Shown: positions 49,300 to 60,429 of the stretch, one piece after another | Layout of the letters: each line of letters begins with the position of its first letter | Position numbering within the stretch: the stretch's first letter is position 1 | Assembly: GCA_002102555.1 (NCBI GenBank) | Contig: MCFL01000076.1 | Span: 47,348-111,347, forward strand | DNA length: 64,000 nucleotides | Reading direction: 5' to 3' | From: Catenaria anguillulae PL171 | Lineage: Eukaryota > Blastocladiomycota > Blastocladiomycetes > Blastocladiales > Catenariaceae | Made by a program: the position numbers and the translations under genes | Notes under the pieces: model-generated | Seen by the model: only the letters and a program-made list of their open reading frames with translations | Told to the model about the DNA's origin: nothing | The model's database searches: none

Positions 49300-49730
49300 T
49301 GAAGAGAATATCATGTGGCGGCTAAACCTTATTAGAGCAGTTCAAGGGTCGCATCCTGCCTCCTCTGTGCGCCAAGCACAGACACTGCCAATGAAGGCAA
49401 TGCGCCGCCATTCGCGGCAGCCAGTGAGCAGGATTTGGTACCTCCGGTCGCCCGTTGACGGTTGAACACGTTAATCGTCACAATCTAAGCCTCCACCCGT
49501 ACAAGCAGCGTGAGTTTGTTAAAGAGCCACCCAAGGAATCGACTCCATAACGCCTGGATTAAAGCAATCAATCGCGTGGGCAATCGACACACAGGCGCGG
49601 GAGAGAGAGGCAGGGTGACTCTCGCGTGTTGCTAGAGGACATTGACAAGGGTACTGCTCCGATAACTGAATACCAGCGCTTCGCCCAGCATCCAGCTAGA
49701 CGCACGACAAGGTCTCCGACTGCTTGCAAC
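49300..49730 (+). repeat. Direct repeat DR, copy 1
   Basis: About 431 bp nearly identical to 49853-50282, starting at TGAAGAGAATATC and ending at GACTGCTTGCAAC. Differences are a few substitutions and about one indel. Copies are in the same orientation. Confidence 0.9.
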
Positions 49731-49852
49731 GGCCATGTGGACCAGTCACAAGAATATCAAATGGGTGCGAAGGCTTGCAAATGAACCATCTTGCCGACCC
49801 AAGACAAGAAGTACACATGAATCCAAATGGCAAAAGAAAAGTGCGAGGGCAT

Positions 49853-50282
49853 TGAAGAGAATATCATGTGGCGGCTAAACCTTATTAGAGCAGTTCGAGG
49901 GCCGCATCCTGCCTCCTCTGTGCGCCAAGCACAGACACTGCCAATGAAGGCAATGCGCCGCCATTCGCGGCAGCCAGTGAGCAGGATTTGGTACCTCCGG
50001 TTGCCCGTTGACGGTTGAACACGTTAATCGTCACAATCTAAGCCTCCACCCGTACAAGCAGCGTGAGTTTGTCAAAGAGCCACCCAAGGAATCGACTCCA
50101 TAACGCCTGGTAAAAGCAGTCAATTGCGTGGGCAATCGACACACAGGCGCGGGAGAGAGAGGCAGGGTGACCCTCGCGTTTTGCTAGAGGACATTGACAA
50201 GGGTACTGCTCCGATAACTGAATACCAGCGCTTCGCCCAGCATCCAGCTAGACGCACGACAAGGTCTCCGACTGCTTGCAAC
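49853..50282 (+). repeat. Direct repeat DR, copy 2
   Basis: Second copy of the direct repeat, separated from the first by only about 122 bp. No flanking target-site duplication was found at the outer ends, and no coding capacity was recognised in repeat or spacer. Confidence 0.9.
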
Positions 50283-51517
50283 TACCGCGTGTGACTGGTC
50301 TGAACGGACGCAAATAAGAAGCAAAAAAAGGCGGGCAACGACGAGGAAGATAAATGCTTGCCAGTTGCTCCACCATGTTGGCTCGAACCCAACTACACAG
50401 GAATCGGATACGGTAACTGAACGATACCGAAACCGCGGGTCATTATAGGCTATTCCTTTGCTTGTACCCAAAGGGAATCATTCCAAAGCCAGGCAGAAAC
50501 TACCCTGTGGTCTTGTAGAGCCCCGCCAAAGAAATCTGATTCCGGAACCACGCAGAAATAGCCGAGAAAGATAGCCCGCAACTTGTGCTAGCAGAGTGGA
50601 ATCAAGTGTGAGGGAGCCAGTAAAAACAACTGTCAACACCAAGCATCCGCACCATGGAACAACTTCAGAATACGACGCGCAATCATGACAAAAAGATCAT
50701 TAAAAAAGATATGCCGGCAAATGAACCCTCAGGAATCCAGTACCGTGAGAAGAATCTTTGGTCCCACGGAGCGCGACTGAATCGCTGACATTCATGCCTT
50801 GTTCGACGCCAGGTGACTCCAGAGATGGGCACTCTACCGGTCCGTTTTTATAGGCAAACTATCAAAGAAAGAAGTAGGTGCAACAGGTGGAGTGATATCA
50901 TGATACGGTTTCCGGGCGCCAATGTTAAGCATACGTTCCTTCAAATTGCAATAATTCAGGCACGCATTTCAGTATGGAAGGGCCTTCAGACATACGTTGC
51001 GCTCATGGCAGTCATCTCTTTTCGATCTCATATTTTCATATACGCCCGATACGCGGGTGCAAACTATTCGTTCAAAAGCGACAGTTGCCACCCAGAGCTA
51101 CATAAGGACTTTGGAATATCGATGTGGCTTTCGAATTTGACATGCCTCGAGGTTGAGCCGTACATTGTGATGCATGGAAATGTAATGCTCGAGGTCTGTC
51201 ATGCCAACATGGCTCAATGGTGTCGATACCAATGATGTAGCAAGGAGAAGGTATGGTGGGAAATGAAAGTAAATAAACCATTGAGGCGACGCGTCAAAGC
51301 AAGACCGGGTGGTCAGATCGAATCCATCACCCACTTGTATTCGTCACCTTTTTTTCGTCACGACAAGTGGTGGGTGTGCGAGCGCAGATTTCCCTGCCAG
51401 TCTGGCGCATGCCGCCCGCTGCGACAGTCACTCAAGCCCCCCGAGTGCAGCGGCCCTCACTTGCAATTGAAGGTCACCTCGGCTTGCGCGCGCCACCCAT
51501 GACAAGAACACTCTCAA
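50283..51517. other. Gene-poor spacer
   Basis: 1.2 kb without a supported feature between the direct repeats and repeat R1. Confidence 0.4.
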
Positions 51518-51925
51518 TGTTGTCCGCTTGTGGCATCAACGACTTGATCTCGCCGTCCGCCGCCTGCTCAGCATCCAGGGATACAACTGGCACGGCCAAT
51601 ACTCTCTCACTCTGCAAGCTAAGCCCGCAACTCTTTTTGCCCTCGATGCTGCTCCTGCTTTCGCTCTTTTGTTGCTCTCGGCTTTCAGTCGACAATTGCT
51701 TTACACATGACTGCTATTCCTTGCTCGCCATTCGATTCATTTTGCGCATGTGATTTGTTGTGAAATCTTACCTCGGCCAATGCTGCTTTCTTCTATTTGC
51801 ACAGCCAAACTCGGCACTGCTTATCGTCGTCTGCGCATGTCACATTGGGTACGCTCTTCACGGGCGCCCGCAGAACGCCCTCGCTTGCACTCCCATGTGC
51901 ACCTTTCCCGCCAAGGTGAGCATGT
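51518..51925 (+). repeat. Inverted repeat R1, right copy (pairs with 32450-32905)
   Basis: Matches the reverse complement of the left copy. Both begin at the shared AATGTTGTCCGC. In the left copy the preceding sequence is a kinase exon; here it is unrelated, so this is a true repeat boundary or deletion point. Confidence 0.8.
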
Positions 51926-51959
51926 GCAAGGCGTGACCATTTCGCCTGTGACCATGTCG

Positions 51960-52235
51960 CTCACAAACCAAAGGGCAATGGAAGGTACGGTCGAATGTGG
52001 GGCATCAGCAGCAGGAGCAGGAACGGGACTTGAGAGGGAGAGGGAGGCGGCAGGGCGAGGCGATGCAAACGTGGGAACAAATGCAAAGAGGAAAGGGGAA
52101 GACGGGAAGCGGAAAGATGCTGGAAGTGAGCAAGAAGGTGTCGGGACAGATTCGGGTATCGGACAAGGAGGTGTCGGGCCGACGAGGGCAAAGAAGCCGA
52201 CGTGGGATTTGAGACGTGTCTCTGCCTCGGATTGA
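51960..52235 (+). pseudogene. Kinase-family fragment G: C-terminal tail
   Basis: The plus-strand frame ending at 52235 encodes NAKRKGEDGKRKD, then GVGTDSGIGQGGVGPTRAKK and RRVSASD. This parallels the tail of fragment D (GKRKRDVVGSEKQ, GMDPGVGNTGEAQP, KKPRG) and, less closely, that of the intact kinase. No kinase-domain exons precede it. It is followed directly by R2, the upstream region of fragment C, as expected for tandem kinase genes. Confidence 0.5.
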
Positions 52236-53000
52236 CGAGGGAGGCAAGAGAACTATGTAAGAGGATCTTGAGAGCATACCTAATGATGAAGGGAGTCGAA
52301 ACAAATTGATTGCCCCGACTTTCCAAGACGTCAGCAATTTCTTGGCTTCAATAAATGCGCCCAATTGCTGTGAATTATTTGAATGTATGCGATACCGGGG
52401 ACACGGCGATGATCAGAGGAGACGCCGATGCTGATGCCTGTTGGCTGTCGCCGTCCAAAGTCCAGGCCAGGACGAGTCGGTCCGCCGCGATTGTGTGTGT
52501 GGCGGCGCAGCGCACTGTCTACATAAATAGTCAATGCATTTTCCGTTGTCAGCCCAGTTCGGTTTGGCCGTCCCCAACTCTCCCAACTGCCAGGCTTCCG
52601 CTGTGCTCGTCCCGCCCGCTTCTGCCCGCTTCCGCCCTAGCCGCCGCCCCACGCTGATCAACAATCAATCTCGCAGCTCCGACACCGACACGGCCGTCCG
52701 TGTGTTGGTACAGCCGCGGATCCCCATGATATCCTCGAGCTGGACCGTTTGATATCTCGCTCAGGAAACACAACCCCCCGTCTTCTCAGAGGACCGCAGC
52801 TCTTCCTGTCAGTAGCTCGCCCAACGTCAGCCCGTTTCACCATTTCAGCCTTCGTTTTACGTCAATCTCCTTCCGTCAAACATCGAGCATTCCACTTGGC
52901 CCCCGCCAATCCAGTTCTTTTCAGCGCTGCCGTTTCCGCCGCCCGCGTTTGCTGGAATCCTGTCCCTCGCCCATCAAGCACTTTTGGCTCTCGACTCCCA
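52230..53000. repeat. Inverted repeat R2, right copy (pairs with 35640-36370)
   Basis: The sequence is the reverse complement of the left R2 copy in long blocks. It lies 5' of kinase fragment C and probably includes the ancestral promoter. Confidence 0.8.
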
Positions 53001-53199
53001 TCTGGGGATCCTCTGTAGTAGCCGTTCCAGATTTCAATCGCTTTTTGACGCAGTCTGCAAGGCCATTTTTTGATTCAGCTCGCCCACACTCGGAATTGAT
53101 GCAAATCCACACACATGCAGCAACACGATTCCAGTCCCGAATATCGCTTACCGTCTCTTTGACGGCTTGACCCCTCTTGCCAATCCAGCACATGTTCAT

Positions 53200-54577
53200 T
53201 CGATGATCTTCAGCGCTCGCATCTCGTCTTCCGCGGCGGATCGCCTGCATTTGACATTGCCAAACGCCATTTGCTTGCAAAATCATCGACCAGCCGCAAG
53301 TTTTCCATGAAAGCATATGCTAATGAAGCGACTGCAATGAGGCACTTAAGCCATGTACGTACCTACGCATCATTCACACCAACATGGATTCAAGCAAGCG
53401 TGAACGCGTTTGGTTGCACCCATGTGCAAAGCGGCTGACTTGAATCGATTCACAGGACAACGTCATCATACTCTGCGGCTATTGAAGTCTCCACTAAGTA
53501 TGGTGCGCCCGGCCTCATACGTGGTCGAAGTCTTCATGTAAAGCTGTTGCTCATTCACCATTGGAATTGCTTTCTTGAAACAGTGGCACCCGGCCGTACA
53601 TGGCCCCAGAGTTGCTTGACCCGACAATCATTTCAACAGCAATTCCGAGACTGGCTGATGCTTGGGCCTTAGGCGCCTCGGTCAGTGTCCCAGATCCTGA
53701 CGTGCACCCTTCCTTATGGAGACATGTGGGACGAGGATGCCGACGATTGGGAGCTGCCAGGTGCAACCTCCAAACGGATCAAGACGAGCGAGTGGGAGGC
53801 CAAAACTTGCCCTCATCTTGAATCGTTCTCGGCTGATGCCCGTGATTTTGTTGCCCGCCTGCTTATCAAAGACCCAGCGCAGCGGTACGTCCTACAATTC
53901 ATTAAATGAGTGAGATGGAGCTGACAGGGACGAATCAATGCTACACGTACAACAGGATGACCGTCATGGAAGCCTCAAAACACCCATGGTTGACAAGTCG
54001 ACAATCAACCATCAATACTATTGAATCGCCAAACGTCAATGTCGCCATTCGCCGCACGGAACCTTTGCTCGCTGGTACGCCCATGGCCAACGACCTGTCC
54101 ATGCTCGAAGCAGCAACCAAAGCTGGGCGCACTTCTGGCTTGAGCCATTTTCGCCTCGCGCTGCAGCGTCACGCCGCCAATCCCATGCTACAACCACTCG
54201 TCGGCAACGTTTGCAAGACTTTTGCCTGGGATCCGAGCACGCTGGGCATGACCACCACGCCAGTCTCGGCCCCGCCATCGGAGCTAGCCAGCCAGCCAGT
54301 CGCCCATGCACCACTCGCACAACCCAAAGCAAGCAAACGCTTCAAAATCAAGCTCGTTCTCGGGCCGCGCCCATCTCACCAACTCTCGCACGTTTCCAAG
54401 CCGGCCACGACAAGCGCAGCCCCGCCTGAGCAGTTGACACCGTTATCTGGTCATGGAGAGCAACACGACTCGACTTACATCACTGCATTCCCCTTCCAAC
54501 GACACTGGCCCCGCTCACAATCATGGGTCCTTCAATGTCAGCGCCTGCAGCGCATGTCGCCAACAACACTCATTTGA
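53200..54577 (+). pseudogene. Kinase-family fragment C: multiply broken copy lacking catalytic-loop exons
   Basis: Plus-strand remnants in order: helix-C exon near 53281-53352 (AYANEATAMRHLSH, donor GTACGT); exon 3 remnant from 53456 (DNVIILCGY, then a stop unless one base is removed); exon 6 at 53584..53884 (GTRPYMAPELLDPTI, then a frame change before LPYGDMWDEDADDWE); intron 53885..53955; and an open exon 7, 53956..54577 (MTVMEASKHPWLTSRQST). The exons that would encode HRD and DFG are absent. Exon 7 remains open for about 200 codons, with KRFKIKLVLG-type basic sequence. Catalytic activity is impossible as it stands. Confidence 0.75.
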
Positions 54578-54772
54578 CCATCAATGGCTCACCGAGTCCA
54601 TCCGCGTCCACATACGTCCAAAATCACGTTGACATGCCGCCGCACCAACCAAACAGAAGCGCAACACCAACGGCAGCAGTGTTTTTTTTTTGCAATTGTA
54701 TGACATCGGTAAATTCGGGCCTTCACAGTTCTCACATTGACGTCACGACAAAATCTCGCATAACCCATGTCT

Positions 54773-56182
54773 ATGTATAATAGTGTTAAGTCGGGGTCGT
54801 TCCACGATATGATTCAAGAAGGAGCCTTGGATGAGGAAACTTGTTGTCAGTATTTGACGCAAATTTGCCGCGCAATCAAGGTAAATGATGAATCAGATCC
54901 ATCTTTCCATGCTTTTTCCTGATTCTCACCCAATTTTCACATTGGGTCATGCCTCACTTCTAGTTCATGCATGACAACAACTGGTCCCATCGTGACCTCA
55001 AGCCTGAGAACGTCATGGTCGCGAAACGCAGCGACATGGCTCAGATGCTCTTGATTGATTTCGGCCTTTGTGCTCCTAGAGACAAGGCCGTCTGGGATGC
55101 TGCGTACGCACAACGTCTTTTGGGGCAAGAACGTATTCCTTGCTTTTGCTCACTCTTCTTTCACTTTTATGTGTTGCTTGTTTAGGGGCACGATGGCCTA
55201 CATGGCGCCTGAGCTGCTGTGCGCGAAAACCCTGGATCGTGGGTGTGACCCCAGACTGACCGATGCATGGTCATTCGGGGTCATGGCATCGAGGCGCTGA
55301 CGCAAATGACGCCATTCGGCGACGGTGTGGATGACGATGGGGCTACCGTCACCATGATCACGAAATTGGACTTTGACCCTTGGCGAGAACCTTTGCTCAA
55401 CAATGTCAGCGAGCAAGCCAAGGAGTTTTTGGCAGCATTGCTCAAGCGGAATCCCGCCGAGCGGTACATTTTTCTGTAATGATATTCATCTCCGTATGTG
55501 ATGGGTGGCTGACTTTGTTCTGTAATTGGTTAGCATGACCATTGGCGAGGCCATTCAACACCCATGGATTGCCGGCACGCAAAGTGAAGAGATGGCCGCC
55601 CAGGATCACCAAGACGATTTGCATGAAGGCCAGAACGACGAGCGCGACACTGTCAGCTCTTTGTCCGCAGCCGTTGGAGCTGTTTCTCGGTTCCTCCGAT
55701 TCGATCGCGACTCGGCCCTCGCGATCGCAGTTGAGGATTTGCTTCGGTCGATCGCGGCCAACACATTGACAGCCACACAAATACATCAAGTCTTTAGCGA
55801 TGTCTTGGAAAGCTTTGGCAAGAAGGGCCCGGGCAACGCCAAACTGGCCGCACAAGCCCAAAAGATTTTCGATGACCCTGCCCACCGACAGCTCAAGCCT
55901 GGTGGGAATGGATTGGGTACGCACAAGTCTGCGGCGGGCAGCCAAGTGGCCGTGTCGGAGTCCGGGCGTGATGGGGGTGTGCTGACAAAGGGGGCCAGCA
56001 TGGACAAGCCAGGGAAGAGGAAGAGGGACGTTGTCGGGAGCGAGAAGCAGGATATGGGAATGGATCCTGGCGTTGGTAACACAGGAGAAGCGCAACCAAC
56101 ATTCAAGAAGCCTCGTGGAGTGAGGAGGAAGCCGGCTGACAAGAAGGGCGAAGTTGACTTTGAAATGAGGGTACATAAATAA
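54773..56182 (+). pseudogene. Kinase-family fragment D: N-lobe missing, single-base frameshift
   Basis: Exons equivalent to 4-7 of the intact kinase: about 54782..54880 (VKSGSFHDMIQEGALDEETC), 54964..55103 ([12 protein letters not shown], then LLIDFGLCAP), 55186..55463 (GTMAYMAPELL, DAWSFGVMA) and 55534..56182 (MTIGEAIQHPWIAG to the end). Introns have donors GTAAAT, GTACGC and GTACAT. In the third exon the frame shifts near 55287: DAWSFGV and EALTQMTPFGDG are in different frames, and exon length is off by one relative to the flanking phases. Exons 1-3 (P-loop and catalytic lysine) are absent. An ATG at 54773 could begin a truncated product. The tail has nuclear-type basic clusters (GKRKRD, KKPRGVRRKP). 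Confidence 0.75.
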
Positions 56183-56467
56183 ATATTGTTGGTCGCCCAG
56201 TAACGAACAAGTACCCGGTTCGCCGAAATGGGTGTCACATTTTAATATCTTGCTTGCACTCTCCCCATATTCCTCGAAAACTGTCCATAATTGCTATCGA
56301 AACCTTGATATTTCCCCGGTGGAAGAAGACATGCTCGGAATTCGAGCATTTACACGATATGGCTGAAATGAGGACGAACTGTGTGAGCGGCGAGCACGAA
56401 ACACTGAGCAAATCGCGCAATGAGGAAATGTGCATCCAGAGCCAATGGCAGGCAGAGGACAAATCAC

Positions 56468-56877
56468 TCAATCATCATCCGACACGGCCCTCCTACTCCT
56501 CGCTCCACCCGTGGCCGACCATGATGACCTGGCGCGCGAGAAATCCTCGTCGTCCTCTTCGTCTTCGTCCTCTTGACCACCGCGCCCGACAGGCGACGAT
56601 TGCGACGCAGCGCCACCTCTCTGCCTGGCCAATGCCTCTGCACGACTCGCGCGATTATCTGCAACGGTACGGCGGCGCGACTCCATCATGAGCTCTGCTT
56701 GCTCTTCTGCCTCGTCGTCGTCGTCGTAATTGACAATGGCATCGTCGTCGTCGACCACAAACCCGTCCAAATCGTCACCGCCCGCGCCGCCTGCGCCCGC
56801 GCCTGACCGGCGGGAACTGCGGCGACGACCACCGGCATCGCCACCGCCGTAATCGTCCTCGTCGTACGATTCACTTG

Positions 56878-56909
<32 letters not shown>

Positions 56910-58177
56910 TCAGAGTAGGCACTGTTGCGGGTCCGGCCACGGCGATTTGCGCGCGACCTGCGGCTGCTGCCGCCGGCACCATTGCCGCTTCCTACGCCTG
57001 CACCGTCGTCGTCCTCTTTCCCATACTTGCGCGCCTCGCGGCGGCGCTTGGCCTCGAGCTGCTTTTCGGCCTTTGCCATTTCCTTACCGACGCGCAACTT
57101 GTCGGCATGCTCCTTTTCAAAGTCACGGTCCGACTCGATGAACTTTGTACCGGCACGGCGACCAGTGGCCTGGGACGATTGGAGGGTTGCGCGGAATCGC
57201 TTTGTGCCGGCTGCGCCCGAAGCCATTTTGACGTGCATTTTTTCCTTGAGGGGCACCTCGGAAACGAGCGCATCGTCGGTGGGTTGGATGTGGACGAGGT
57301 GGTGGTGGGGCGGGATTTTGGAGGTGGAGATTGGGTAGATTTCGTCGCCGAGCATGAGGCCCAGCGATCCGTCGGACCATTCAATGAGATGTGCATTGGA
57401 TTGCATGGTGGGCCCACCGGTGGTTGGGTCGGTGGTGTTGCGCCAGCGGATAGTGGATTCTGTGTGGATGAGAAGAGCGTGGTCGGGCAGCGTGGGTTCG
57501 AGGGGCATGTAGTGGTGCGGGTCAAAAACCATTGGGTCGACACGGAGGGTGCGTGGAAGGTCGAGTTGGTAAACCTTGGTTTCGGTTGAACAATTGTGTA
57601 TTTTATCAGCATGAGCACAAGGCTGATATGAAGATGTGTCTCGGGCGGAACGAACCGTATCGTCTGGCATGAAGCGGGCATGGTCGCCAAGCTTCAAGAT
57701 GGTGTGCGGCAACTCGTCGTGTGGATTGGCACTGGAGGCGCGGCCGGGCGATCCTTGGTCCTCTGGTTGGTCGTACATGTCTTGGTCTCGTTCCTGATCC
57801 TGGTCCTGATCCTGATCCTGATCCATCGCAGGCCTGGGGGATGGCGACAAGGGCCGATCAACGTCCATGGGATCGTCGTCGTGGTCCAAGTCGGCGGCGG
57901 GGGCATCTGGATCGACGTCGGCGTCGGTGCCGGCAAAGTGAGAGAGCTCGGCGTCATCGTCATCGTCGTCCGACTGCTTGCCAAAGAGTGCGGCTTCATC
58001 GTCGTCGTCGTCGTCGTCGTCGTGGTTGTCATGGTCGGCGTCCTGGTCTTGGTTGTTGTCGCCATGGGCCAAGTCGAGCATGTCAACGTCGCGGGTGGGC
58101 GGCGGGGTGATGCTGCCGTTGCCGTTGCCGTTGCCAATGGTACTGCGGTCCATGGTGATATTGGTGCTTGTGTACAT
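56468..58177 (-). CDS. LEO1: Paf1 complex subunit Leo1
   Basis: Component of the Paf1 transcription-elongation complex, acting on RNA polymerase II chromatin in the nucleus. The frame is open for 569 codons. The conserved core has TESTIRWRN, NAHLIEWSDGSLGLMLGDEI and YPISTSKIPPHHHLVHIQ. The N-terminus is very acidic (Asp runs and a DQDQDQDQDQ repeat) and the C-terminus is acidic/Arg-rich. Probable intron of 81 bp, 57575..57655 (GTTCGT...CCAAG), in frame and free of stops: removing it joins MPDDT to VYQLDLPRTL, as the family requires, and gives 542 residues from exons 58177..57656 and 57574..56468. The AAG acceptor is non-standard, so this is inferred from protein conservation. Confidence 0.92.
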
Positions 58178-58475
58178 ATGGTTGTATTGAAAGTCTGTAT
58201 CTCATGATCTCGCACAACGGAAGACCCGCCGATGGACCCGAGTGCAACCAACCATCAGTTCGACTTGAAGTTGACTCAATCCAATTCAAATTCAACGCAT
58301 CCACTCTCATCTCACTCACTCTCGAGTATGTACTTACTGCATAAGTGGCCCCATCTGAACATTTACCCATGTGAATAAACACAAAACACCATCCTCATCC
58401 TGCCCCGGCCTCGGCTGTCACTCTGTCCACCACAAGTAAACAAATTATTCATCATCCATCGGGGACAATCGAGAA
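58178..58475. promoter_or_regulatory. Shared divergent promoter (LEO1 / JJJ1)
   Basis: 298 bp between head-to-head ATGs of two nuclear gene-expression factors. No named element was identified. Confidence 0.4.
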
Positions 58476-60257
58476 ATGGCGCTCGACACAAGCTCCAACC
58501 GCCGCATCTGCTACTACGACCTGCTCGGCGTCGACCCGCAAGCCACCGACCGCGAGCTCAAGCTCGCCTACCGCAAAAAGGCCCTGCTGCTCCACCCGGA
58601 CAAGAACCTCGCCGACCCGACCTCTGCCCAGCAGCGCTTCATCCTCGTCCAGCATGCCTACGACACCTTGTCGGACCCAAACGAACGGGCCTGGTACGAC
58701 GCCAACCGCGACCAGATCCTCAGTGCACCCGCAAGCGTCTCCAATCCGCTCGACCCAACCACCTGGACCGCACATGGCACCACCGCCGACCAGTTGTTTG
58801 CCTACTTTTCGCCCACGTGCTTTCCGCAAGGCTTCTCGGATCACCCGTCTGGGTTTTTCTCGGTTTACTCGGCCCTCTTTGCCGAGCTGGCTAGGGAGGA
58901 AAAGGATGCTGGGTCAAAGGCAAACTTGACCGACGTGCCGTTCGGCAAGAGCCAAGCAAGCAGAAAAACTGTCGATTCCTTTTACGCCCACTGGGAGGCT
59001 TTCTCATCGGCAAAGTCATTTGCCTGGAACGACAAGTGGAAGTTGTCGGATGCACCCGATCGCCGAGTCCGGAGGTTGATGGAGAAGGAGAATGAAAAGT
59101 TGCGAGAGACCGATCGTAAAAAGTTTACCGATACCGTCAGGGTATGTTTTTTTTTTTTTTTTTTTTTTTTTCTGTCACCACCGAGACGCAATGCTCACAC
59201 ATGCCCATGCACGGGATTATCATAGAAACTTGTTGAATTCGTCAAGAAGCGTGACCCACGTGTCAAAGCCTTTGCTGCTGCATCCGAAGCAGAGCGAACC
59301 GCAAAACACAAGGCCCACCTCGAACGCCTCAAGCAGGAAAAGGCCGCCCGACAAGACGCCGTCGCCAATTACGTCGAGCCCGAATGGGCACGGGTCAAAG
59401 ACGAGGATCTCGATGCCCTGCTGGACGATTTGGAACTCGATAACGACCGTGACGTCCTTGGTGGGGCGGATGATCAGGCGGCGCTTGAGCAAGAGTTGGC
59501 CGATTTGGCTGACACATTGTTTTGCGTCGTGTGCGATTTAGACTTCTTGGATGTGGACGATCCCGAAGCAGCCATTGTTGAACACGTCCACTCCAAGGCG
59601 CATCGCAAACGGTTGGCCCAGTTGAAGCACGAGATGGTCGAGGAGGAGCAGTCGCGCTCATCGACGCCGTTGCCCAAACAAGTCGATGGCCAGGGCTCAG
59701 ATGTCGAGGAGGAGCAAGAGGCGCAGGCAGAAGACTCGAGTCGGTTCACGTGCGAGCCTTGTGGGAAATCGTTCGATTTACAAGCTGCGTGGGATGCGCA
59801 TTGTAAGAACAAGAAGCACTTGAAGACTGTTCGGGATGCCGCCAAAAAACCGTCCTCTTCTTCCTCCACCTCCTCGGCTTCGGCTCCTTCACCATCGGCC
59901 TCGAGCAAGAAAAAGCAATCCGCGCCAGTGACCGATGTCGAGGAAGGTGAGCCGACGAATGATGACGACAGCGACGGTGACGATGCACCGGCGGCCAAAG
60001 GCGCCAAAGCCAAGCGCGCGGCTCGGGCGGCCAAGAAAGCGGCCGCGGCCGCGGCTGCTGCAACAGACTCTGGTTTGGATGGCGCAACAACAATCCATGC
60101 TTGCAATGTGTGCAAGCAAGCGTTCCCCTCCCGAAGTAAATTGTTTGACCATGTTCGCGATTCTGGCCATGCGCTTGCGAAAAAGTTTGATGGGGACGAG
60201 GAGGATTGGGATTCGATTGTGGGACGAGGAAAAAAGAGTGGCAAGCGAAAGAAGTGA
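58476..60257 (+). CDS. JJJ1: J-domain zinc-finger protein of 60S ribosome biogenesis (Jjj1/DNAJC21)
   Basis: Cytosolic Hsp70 co-chaperone that helps recycle shuttling factors from pre-60S ribosomes. Two exons, 58476..59141 and 59226..60257, with an 84-bp intron (GTATGT...ATAG); 565 residues. The J domain is at about 11-75: YYDLLGVDPQATDRELKLAY, then HPD at 40-42. The central region (SGFFSVYSALFAELAREE, FYAHWEAF) is typical of Jjj1. Splicing joins FTDTVR to KLVEFVKKRDPRV. Zinc-finger-type modules follow: CVVCDLDFLDV...HVHSKAH, CEPCGKSFDLQAAWDAH and CNVCKQAFPSRSKLFDH. The tail is basic (GKKSGKRKK). The intron has a 25-base T tract starting directly after the donor. Confidence 0.96.
59147..59171 (+). 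repeat. Poly-T tract inside JJJ1 intron
   Basis: 25 T residues beginning at the sixth base of the intron, so the donor reads GTATGT followed only by T. Confidence 0.9.
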
Positions 60258-60429
60258 ATCTGTTTCTCTTTTTGAGCAGCTCAATGTATTTATCATCTGG
60301 CTGGCTGAGATGTATTTTCACCCATACAAGGAGAAACTTGCAGAAGTGTAAAGTAATGGCAATCCTGTATCGGCATTAAGTGTGGGGCAACCACGCCATC
60401 CACATTGACAAAGATGCATATGCAGGGTT

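Noticed and set aside
48497-49314. Minus-strand frames of about 150-205 codons in the 47-50 kb spacer
   Set aside because: Compositionally random, overlapping in different frames, with no motif or intron support.
50380-50410. A tRNA-like T arm (GTTGG...CCAAC with a TCGAA loop)
   Set aside because: No matching acceptor stem, D arm or anticodon arm could be found on either strand.
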